Origin: Isoptericola halotolerans
GTDB taxonomy: Bacteria; Actinomycetota; Actinomycetes; Actinomycetales; Cellulomonadaceae
DNA length: 64,000 bases
NCBI RefSeq assembly: GCF_013149785.1
Contig: NZ_JABEZU010000002.1
Coordinates: 806,001-870,000 of the forward strand
Direction: 5' to 3'
Both the position numbers and the translations under genes were made by a program. Below are positions 57,754 to 64,000 of this stretch, piece by piece. The notes beneath the pieces are model-generated. The model was given only the letters and a program-made list of their open reading frames with translations. It was not told the origin of the DNA and ran no database searches. How positions within the stretch are numbered: the stretch's first letter is position 1; every line of letters starts with the position of its first letter.

Positions 57754-59451
57754 TCAGGCGGTGGCCGCGAGCGCCCGCCCGGTGACCCGCCCGGTGTGCA
57801 GGCAGCCCCCGAGGAAGGTCCCCTCGAGCGCGCGGTGGCCGTGCACCCCACCGCCGCCGAACCCTGCGGCCTCCCCGACGGCCCACAGCCCGTCGAGCAC
57901 CGAGCCGTCGTCGCGCAGCACCCGACCGGACGGGTCGCACCACAGGCCGCCGAGCGTCTTGCGCGTCAGCACCGACAGGCGCACTGCCAGCAGCGGCCCG
58001 TCCTTCGGCGTGGTCAGGGGCCGGGGCGGCGAGACACGGATCATCCTGTCCACGCGGAAGGTGCGGGCGGCGCGGGTGGCCATCACCTGGGGGTCCTTGC
58101 CGAGCCCGGAGGCCACCTGCGCGTCGCGGGCGCGGACGATCGCGGCCAGCCCAGCCGGGTCGACGTGCCCGCGGGACCCCGGGGTCGCCTCGGTCAGCGC
58201 GTTCATCCGCCCGGCCAGCTCCTCGGGGGTGTCGGCCCACAGGAACTCGGGGGACTCCTCGGCGAAGCGTGCCACCGGTCCGACGGCGCGGGGGAGCACG
58301 CGTTCGGCGAGCAGCCGCACGTCCTTGCCGGTCAGGTCCGGGTTCTGCTCCGAGCCGGACAGGGCGAACTCGGCGTCCATGATCGCCTTGTTGAGCACGA
58401 ACCAGGAGTGGTCGTCGCCCCGGGTGGTGACGTGCTGCAGGGCACCCAGGGCGTCGAACCCGGGGAACAGCGGGGCCGGCAGGCGCCCGCCGTCGGCGTC
58501 CAGCCAGAGCGAGCTCGGTCCGGGCAAGATGCGGATGCCGTGGTTCGTCCACACCGGTGAGTGGTTCGCGATCCCCTCCGGGTAGTGCCACATGCGGTCC
58601 TCGTGGACGAGGGCGGCTCCGGCGTCCGCGGCGTGGCCGAGCATGAGGCCGTCGGTGGAGTCGGGGACACCGGAGAGCATCCGTTCGGGCAGGGTTCCGG
58701 CGTCCGGGCTCCAGCGGGCGCGGGCGGTGTCGTGGTTCGCCCCGATGCCGCCCGAGGCGACGACGACGGCGCCGGCCGAGATCTCCTCGGTGCCCACCGC
58801 CTCGCGGGACGAGGGGGCACCGCGCACCGCGCCGTCGTCGGCCAGGACCTCGGCGCGCAGCCCGGTGACGCGACCGTCGGTGACCACGAGGCCGGTGGCC
58901 CGACGGCGGAAGCGCAGCTCGAGCAGACCGGCCGACCGCGCCTGGAGCGCGGCGGCGACGAACGGCTCGAGGACGGCCGGGCCGGTGCCCCAGGTGACGT
59001 GGAACCGCGGCACGGTGTTGCCGTGGGCGGTGCCGTGGCCAGGGCCGAACGCATAGCCGCCGCGCTCGGCCCACTGCACGAGGGGGAACCAGCGCACCCC
59101 CTTGGCGTGCAGCCACGAGCGCAGGTCGCCGGCGGCGGCCTCGACGTAGTGCTTCGCCCAGGCGTACCCGTGGCGGTCCGGGCCGTGGCCGTCCTCGGCA
59201 CCGGGGGCGAAGCGGGCAGAGCCCAGCCAGTCGGACCAGGCCAGCTCGGCGGAGTCGTGGACCCCGAGGCGGCGCTGCTCGGGGGAGTCCACGAGGAACA
59301 GCCCGCCGAACGACCACCAGGCCTGGCCGCCGAGCGAGGCCTCCGGCTCCTGGTCGAGCAGGATGACACGGCGTCCTGCCGCGGTCAGCTCGGTCGCGGT
59401 GACCAGACCGGACAGGCCTGCTCCGATGACGATGACGTCTGCGTCTGCCAT
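57754..59451 (-). CDS. FAD-binding dehydrogenase (fumarate reductase/KsdD-like)
   Basis: A 565-aa flavoprotein starting MADADVIVIGAGLSGLVTA (Rossmann dinucleotide motif GxGxxG), with a central FAD-binding/capping region and an ending that includes DGLWAVGEAAGFGGGG and ALEGTFLGGCLHTGR. Such proteins belong to the fumarate reductase/3-ketosteroid-dehydrogenase superfamily and are common in actinobacteria. The substrate is unknown; nothing in the neighbourhood indicates steroid catabolism. It is leftward and convergent with the DUF559-like gene. Confidence 0.88.
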   Translation of the reverse strand: MADADVIVIGAGLSGLVTATELTAAGRRVILLDQEPEASLGGQAWWSFGGLFLVDSPEQRRLGVHDSAELAWSDWLGSARFAPGAEDGHGPDRHGYAWAKHYVEAAAGDLRSWLHAKGVRWFPLVQWAERGGYAFGPGHGTAHGNTVPRFHVTWGTGPAVLEPFVAAALQARSAGLLELRFRRRATGLVVTDGRVTGLRAEVLADDGAVRGAPSSREAVGTEEISAGAVVVASGGIGANHDTARARWSPDAGTLPERMLSGVPDSTDGLMLGHAADAGAALVHEDRMWHYPEGIANHSPVWTNHGIRILPGPSSLWLDADGGRLPAPLFPGFDALGALQHVTTRGDDHSWFVLNKAIMDAEFALSGSEQNPDLTGKDVRLLAERVLPRAVGPVARFAEESPEFLWADTPEELAGRMNALTEATPGSRGHVDPAGLAAIVRARDAQVASGLGKDPQVMATRAARTFRVDRMIRVSPPRPLTTPKDGPLLAVRLSVLTRKTLGGLWCDPSGRVLRDDGSVLDGLWAVGEAAGFGGGGVHGHRALEGTFLGGCLHTGRVTGRALAATA

Positions 59452-59494
59452 GCGGGCAGTCTGTCAGAGGTCTCGGCGCGATCCCAGGGGTGGA

Positions 59495-61732
59495 TCAGCG
59501 CCGCGCCACCAGCACCTCGACGCTCAGCGACTCCAGGGTCACGTGACCGGGTTCCTCGAACTCGTCGCCCTCCTCCGGTCCCGAGGGCGCGTCCCACGTC
59601 GAGCTCCACACGCGTTCCCAAGGGCCGGCGCCGGCCAGTGGTTCGGGGAGGGTGACGTCGGCGTCCTCCAGCCCGCCGTGGAGCAGCAGCAGCACGTCGG
59701 CCTCGTGGTCGTCGGGGCCGGGACGCAGCATCTGGATCACCCGGCGACCGCCCACGCCCCATGCCTCGTGGTCCATCGCGGCACCGGAGGCGTCGAACCA
59801 CAGCAGGTCCGGCACCTGCTCACCGGGGCGTGGCGACCCGAGGAAGAACGACTCGGCGCGCAGGGCCGCGTGCTCGGCCCGCAGGCCCGTGAGGAACCGT
59901 GCCGTCGCGAGCAGCTCCGTGCCGGCCTCGTCCAGGTCCCAGTCGACCCACGACACGGGCGAGTCCTGGGTGTAGGCGTTGTTGTTCCCGCCCTGGCTGC
60001 GCCCCAGCTCGTCCCCGGCGGTGATCATCGGGGTGCCGGCCGCCAGGAGCAGGGTGGCCAGCAGGTTGCGCTGGGAGCGGCGCCGCAGCGGCACGACGGC
60101 GGACCACGGCTCGGTCGTCGCGTCGTCGCCGTCCGGCGCGTGCCCCTCCACGCCGTGGTTCCACGAGCGGTTGTCGTCCGTGCCGTCGCGGTTGTCCTCG
60201 CCGTTGGCGCGGTTGTGCTTGCGGTCGAACGCCACCAGGTCCGCCAGCGTGAAGCCGTCGTGGGCGGTGACGTAGTTGACCGAGGCGACCGGGCCGCGCA
60301 TCAGGGGCGGGTCGGAGCGCCCGAAGAGGTCGGCCGACCCGGCCAGCCGGGTCGTCAGCTCCCGCAGGCCGTGCATGGGCTCACCGTGGGATCCCTGCCG
60401 GGGGGCCTCCAGCCAGAACGACCGGGCGGCGTTGCGGAAACGGTCGTTCCACTCGGCCATCGGCGCGGGGAACTGGCCCGTCTGCCAGCCGCCCGGCCCG
60501 ACGTCCCACGGCTCGGCGACGAGCTTGAGGCCGGAGAGGACAGGGTCGGTCTGCAGCGCGACGAGGAACGGGTGGTCGGGGGTGAACCCCTCGTGGTCAC
60601 GGCCCAGGGTCACCGCGAGGTCGAAGCGGAAGCCGTCCACGCCGACGACCTCGGCCCAGTAGCGCAAGGAGTCCAGGGCCAGCTGCACCACGCGGGGGCG
60701 CCGGAAGTCCAGCGTGTTGCCCGTCCCGGTGACGTCGGCGAGCGCGGCCGGGGAGCCGCCGTCGTGCAGGTAGTACAGGGGGTTGTCCAGGCCTCGCCAG
60801 GACAGGAAGAGCGCGTCGTCGCCGCCCTCGCAGGTGTGGTTGTAGACGACGTCGAGCAGCACCTCGATGCCCGCGGAGTGCAGCAGGTGGACCATGCCGC
60901 GCACCTCGTCGAGCACGGCGGCGGGGCCGGCCTCCTGCGCCGCGCGGGTCGCGTAGGCCGCGTGGGGCGCGAAGAACCCCATCGTGGAGTAGCCCCAGTA
61001 GTTGGACAGGCCGCGGCCCGCCAGCCACGGCTCGGCCGTCGAGGCATGGATGGGCAGCAGCTCCAGCGTGGTCACCCCGAGCGCGGTGAGGTGCTCGATC
61101 ATGGCCGGGTGGGCCACGCCCGCGTAGGTGCCGCGCAGCTCCTCCGGCACGTCGGGGTGCTGCATCGTCAGGCCGCGCACGTGCCCCTCGTAGACCACCG
61201 TGTCCGCCCAGGGGACCCGGGGCCGGCTGAGCGCGGGCGGTTCGGGCAGGTCCGCGACCACCACGGCGTGCGGGACGAACGGCAGCGAGTCCTGGTCGTC
61301 CGGTCCGCCGTCGTCGGCCGCTCCACCGCCCAGGGTGGCCGGCACGTACGCCAGGTCCCCGTCATAGCCGCGGGCGTAGGGGTCCAGGAGCAGCTTGGCC
61401 GGGTTGTGCCGCATCCCGGCGCCCGGGTCCCACGGTCCGTGGACCCGGAACCCGTATCGCTGGCCCGCTGCGACGTCCGGGACGTGGCCGTGCCAGACGC
61501 CGTACGTGGGCCCGTCGAGGGGCACGCGTCGCTCGGAGTACCGCGCGGGGTCGTGCGCGTCCTTCTCGGGGGCGACGACGTCGATCAGGCACAGCTCGAC
61601 GCCGGTGGCGTGGGAGGCGAGCACGGCGACGTCGATGCCGCCGTCCGGCGTGGTGCGCGCACCGAGCGGTGGGACGTGGCTGCGGGTCCGGTTGGGACGG
61701 CTCAGCGGGGTGACCTTGGGGCGGGCTTGCAT
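59495..61732 (-). CDS. glgX: Glycogen debranching enzyme, GlgX/TreX type
   Basis: ATG 61732 starts a 745-aa isoamylase-type GH13 protein. An N-terminal CBM48-like domain (RYGFRVHGPWDPGAG, about 75-95) precedes the barrel with VVYEGHVRGLT, LLDVVYNHTCEGG, GFRFDLAVTLG (nucleophile Asp371), LVAEPWDVG (Glu) and TAHDGFTL (Asp). It hydrolyses alpha-1,6 branches of glycogen. CAGGAT six bases before the ATG could be a weak leaderless -10 or part of a ribosome-binding site. With glgB and glgE it makes a full glucan synthesis/trimming set. Confidence 0.94.
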   Translation of the reverse strand: MQARPKVTPLSRPNRTRSHVPPLGARTTPDGGIDVAVLASHATGVELCLIDVVAPEKDAHDPARYSERRVPLDGPTYGVWHGHVPDVAAGQRYGFRVHGPWDPGAGMRHNPAKLLLDPYARGYDGDLAYVPATLGGGAADDGGPDDQDSLPFVPHAVVVADLPEPPALSRPRVPWADTVVYEGHVRGLTMQHPDVPEELRGTYAGVAHPAMIEHLTALGVTTLELLPIHASTAEPWLAGRGLSNYWGYSTMGFFAPHAAYATRAAQEAGPAAVLDEVRGMVHLLHSAGIEVLLDVVYNHTCEGGDDALFLSWRGLDNPLYYLHDGGSPAALADVTGTGNTLDFRRPRVVQLALDSLRYWAEVVGVDGFRFDLAVTLGRDHEGFTPDHPFLVALQTDPVLSGLKLVAEPWDVGPGGWQTGQFPAPMAEWNDRFRNAARSFWLEAPRQGSHGEPMHGLRELTTRLAGSADLFGRSDPPLMRGPVASVNYVTAHDGFTLADLVAFDRKHNRANGEDNRDGTDDNRSWNHGVEGHAPDGDDATTEPWSAVVPLRRRSQRNLLATLLLAAGTPMITAGDELGRSQGGNNNAYTQDSPVSWVDWDLDEAGTELLATARFLTGLRAEHAALRAESFFLGSPRPGEQVPDLLWFDASGAAMDHEAWGVGGRRVIQMLRPGPDDHEADVLLLLHGGLEDADVTLPEPLAGAGPWERVWSSTWDAPSGPEEGDEFEEPGHVTLESLSVEVLVARR

Positions 61733-61895
61733 GGGCCCATCCTGGACCAGCGGACCGACAGCCACGAACCGCACGGGCACGTGTCGCGCGATACGGACGA
61801 CGGCAGGAGGGACGGTCCGGGCCGAGTAGGCTCGGCCCAGGCGGCCGCGCGTCGCCTGCGTCCATCCGTCGAGCACCTGGATCGGAAGGTTCCCC

Positions 61896-62699
61896 GTGCG
61901 CATCGTCGTTCTCGTCAAGTACGTGCCGGACATCAACGCCGAGCGGAAGTTCGCGGACTGTCGCGTGGTGCGCGACCCGTCCGAGGGGACGCTCAACGAG
62001 CTGGACGAGAACGCGCTCGAGGCGGCCCTGCGCATCGTCGAGGCCCTGCCCGACGACGAGCGCGAGACCAGCGAGGTCGTCGCCCTGACGGTGGCACCGC
62101 CCGCGGGTGACGTCGCCCTGCGCAAGGCCTACCAGATGGGGGTCGACCGCGGGGTCCGCGTCTCCGACGAGGCGCTGGCCGACTCGGACTACTTCGGTAC
62201 GACGACGGCGCTCGCCGCCGCGGTCCGCCGGCTGGAGACCGAGGGCCCGGTCGACCTGGTCGTGACCGGCATGGCGGCCCTGGACGGGCTCGGCTCCGTG
62301 GTGCCGGCGCTGCTCGCCGCCGACCTCGGGCGGCCGTCGCTGACCTTCGCCAAGACGGTGACGGTCGCCGACGGCGCCCTGACGATCACCCGTGAGACGG
62401 ACGAGGCGGCCGAGACGCTGACGGCGCCGCTGCCGGCCCTGCTGTCCGTCGCGGACACCGCGAACACCCCGCGGTTCCCCAACTTCAAGCTCATCATGGC
62501 GGCGCGCTCCAAGACGATCGAGGAGTGGTCGGCCGCCGACCTCGGCCTCGACGCGGCGACCGTGGGCGCCGCCGGTGCCCGCACCGCGACGACCCAGGCG
62601 GCGCCGCGTCCCGAGAAGCCCGAGGTCGAGCTGGTCCAGGACAAGGGTTCTGGTGGCCGCGAGCTGGCCGAGTACCTGATCCGCAACGAGCTGGTGTGA
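61896..62699 (+). CDS. etfB: Electron transfer flavoprotein beta subunit
   Basis: GTG 61896, after CGGAAGG, starts a 267-aa protein (RIVVLVKYVPDINAERKF) with the ETF beta pattern LNELDENALEAALRIVE and VTGMAALDGLGSVVPALLA. It forms a heterodimer with EtfA carrying FAD and AMP and accepts electrons from acyl-CoA or other dehydrogenases. etfA follows after 11 bp. Confidence 0.95.
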   Translation: MRIVVLVKYVPDINAERKFADCRVVRDPSEGTLNELDENALEAALRIVEALPDDERETSEVVALTVAPPAGDVALRKAYQMGVDRGVRVSDEALADSDYFGTTTALAAAVRRLETEGPVDLVVTGMAALDGLGSVVPALLAADLGRPSLTFAKTVTVADGALTITRETDEAAETLTAPLPALLSVADTANTPRFPNFKLIMAARSKTIEEWSAADLGLDAATVGAAGARTATTQAAPRPEKPEVELVQDKGSGGRELAEYLIRNELV

Positions 62700-62710
62700 A
62701 CGGAGTCGCC

Positions 62711-63700
62711 ATGTCTGAGCCCACGCACAACCGCACCGTCCTGGTCCTGCTCGACCCTGCGACCGAGGTCCGCTCCAGCGTGCTCGAGCTGCTGACCATC
62801 GGCCGCTCGCTCGGTCGGGTCGAGGCCGTCACCCTGGAGGCTCCGAGCGTCGAGGCGCTGGCCCAGCTCGGCGCGTACGGCGTCGAGACGGTTCACCAGG
62901 CCGAGCTGCCCGCCGAGCTGCGCGGCGACGCCCGGCACCTGTCCGCCGTCGTCGCCGAGGTGCTGGCCGCCGCCGTGCGGCTCACCGACGCCGACGTCGT
63001 GCTGGCGCCCTCCACCTTCGCCGCCAAGGAGGCCGCGGCCCTGGCCGGACGCGCTCTCGGCGCGGGGGTCGTCATCGACGCCGCGGGGGTGACCTCGGGG
63101 ACCGACGGCCGCGTCGTGGCGACCAAGCGTGTCTTCGCCGGGTCCTGGGACACGGCGTGCGAGGTCACCACCGACGTGGCCGTCCTGACGGTCCGCGCCA
63201 ACGCCGTCGTGGCCCAGCCGGCCGAGGCCGCGGTGGCCACGGAGGTCGAGGGCTTCGCCGTCACCGTCGACGCCCCGCTGCCCGCGGTGGCCGCACGGAC
63301 CGCCACGGCCCGTGACGCCGACCGGCCCACGCTGGAGGAGGCGGCCATCGTGGTCGCCGGGGGCCGGGGCACCGGCGGGGACTTCGGTCCGGTCACCGAG
63401 CTCGCCGACGCCCTGGGCGCGGCCGTCGGGGCCTCGCGCGACGCCGTATTCGAGGGGTGGTTCGACCGGTACGTCGGGCAGACCGGCGTGACGGTCGCGC
63501 CTCGGCTCTACATCGGTGCGGGCATCTCGGGCGCGCCGCACCACCGTGGCGGCATGCAGGCGTCGCAGGTGGTCGTCGCGGTCAACAACGACCCCGAGGC
63601 GCCGATCTTCGAGATCTGCGACTTCGCCGTCGTCGGTGACCTGAGCGACGTGCTCCCGCAGGCGGCCGAGGTCATCCGCGCCCACAAGCAGCAGGCCTGA
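62711..63700 (+). CDS. etfA: Electron transfer flavoprotein alpha subunit
   Basis: ATG 62711 gives a 329-aa protein. The C-terminal FAD domain shows IVVAGGRGTGG, APRLYIGAGISGAPHHRGGM and the highly conserved VVAVNNDPEAPIFEICDFAV and VVGDLSDVLP segments. Its reductant-side dehydrogenase and the ETF:quinone oxidoreductase are not encoded nearby. Confidence 0.95.
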   Translation: MSEPTHNRTVLVLLDPATEVRSSVLELLTIGRSLGRVEAVTLEAPSVEALAQLGAYGVETVHQAELPAELRGDARHLSAVVAEVLAAAVRLTDADVVLAPSTFAAKEAAALAGRALGAGVVIDAAGVTSGTDGRVVATKRVFAGSWDTACEVTTDVAVLTVRANAVVAQPAEAAVATEVEGFAVTVDAPLPAVAARTATARDADRPTLEEAAIVVAGGRGTGGDFGPVTELADALGAAVGASRDAVFEGWFDRYVGQTGVTVAPRLYIGAGISGAPHHRGGMQASQVVVAVNNDPEAPIFEICDFAVVGDLSDVLPQAAEVIRAHKQQA

Positions 63701-63721
63701 CCGCGAGATCGCAGGTGCGGC

Positions 63722-63964
63722 TCAGCCGCCGGCGAAGGGCGGCAGCAGGTCGAGTCGCGCACCGTCGGGCACGACGTCGCCCGGGGCCGCCCGGCGCCCG
63801 TCCAGCAGCACCGAGCAGCGGGACAGCACCGCCGCGGCCTCCGGCGACCTCTGCGTGAGCCGCCCGACGACGTCACCGACCGTGGCGCCGTCGTCGACCA
63901 CCAGCGTCTCGCCGGGACGGCCCAGGGCTGCCCGGGCGGCGGCGAAGTAGCGCAGCTCCACCAT
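63722..63964 (-). CDS. moaD: MoaD/ThiS-family sulfur carrier, probable MoaD
   Basis: An 80-aa beta-grasp protein, VELRYFAAARAALGRPGE..., ending in FAGG. The C-terminal Gly-Gly is adenylated and thiocarboxylated in MoaD, the small subunit of molybdopterin synthase. The partial moaA-like gene directly upstream (4-bp gap) supports MoaD over ThiS. Confidence 0.85.
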   Translation of the reverse strand: MVELRYFAAARAALGRPGETLVVDDGATVGDVVGRLTQRSPEAAAVLSRCSVLLDGRRAAPGDVVPDGARLDLLPPFAGG

Positions 63965-63968
63965 GCCC

Positions 63969-64000
63969 CTAGCCCCCGATCGCGCTCATGGTCCGGTCGG
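63969..64000 (-). CDS. moaA: C-terminal end of MoaA (5' part outside the window)
   Basis: On the minus strand the frame reads DRTMSAIGG and stops at TAG (63969-63971). A C-terminal M-S-x-I-G-G is the hallmark of MoaA (GTP 3',8-cyclase), whose terminal Gly-Gly is essential. It sits just upstream of moaD in the same direction. Only ten codons, counting the stop, are visible, so this is a short-motif call. Confidence 0.65.
   Translation of the reverse strand, partial: DRTMSAIGG

Overview
The window is high-GC actinobacterial DNA. Nearly every codon ends in G or C, GTG starts and GTGA/ATGA stop-start overlaps are common, several genes look leaderless, and the GlgE-TreS-maltokinase glucan pathway is present. 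The density of plant-glycan ABC transporters and intracellular glycosidases suggests a soil or plant-litter actinomycete, perhaps Cellulomonadaceae or Promicromonosporaceae. That placement is inference; no rRNA or other taxonomic marker is present.

Positions 1-21318 form a large hemicellulose-oligosaccharide region. A leftward transporter operon (two permeases and a solute-binding lipoprotein cut by the window edge) and a rightward one (solute-binding protein, two permeases, DUF624/YesL-like membrane protein) are of the LplABC type. Next come a GH95 alpha-fucosidase/LacI operon (leftward), a GH42 beta-galactosidase, and an operon of binding protein, two MalFG-type permeases, GH31 alpha-xylosidase and GH1 beta-glucosidase. 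Together these enzymes can strip fucose, galactose, xylose and glucose, which is the set needed for xyloglucan oligosaccharides. A shared palindrome with core TCGAAGCGCTTCGA or a near variant sits at three promoters, and two further copies lie inside genes about 226-230 bp away.

Positions 21319-36055 are mostly housekeeping: nrdHIEF (class Ib ribonucleotide reductase) behind tandem NrdR boxes, a VOC protein, an SDR oxidoreductase behind a MerR-type promoter, an FKBP lipoprotein, two alpha/beta hydrolases, a long coiled-coil protein, a membrane protein/lipoprotein pair and a YbbN-like thioredoxin-TPR protein. After glgB and a second LacI regulator, positions 39503-48474 form a galactomannan operon: binding protein, two permeases, GH2 beta-mannosidase, GH113 mannanase and GH36 alpha-galactosidase. 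From the first permease to the GH36 gene, each gene overlaps the next by four bases.

Positions 48564-51122 stand out from their surroundings. A two-gene unit, an AAA ATPase with an SMC/OLD-like signature and a DUF4276/TOPRIM-like partner, has visibly lower GC and is a candidate defence system. Mak, treS and glgE follow. Next is an AbiEi-like/DUF559 nuclease-like gene bracketed by two 75-bp palindromic repeats, then an FAD dehydrogenase, glgX, etfBA, moaD and the last codons of moaA at the right edge.
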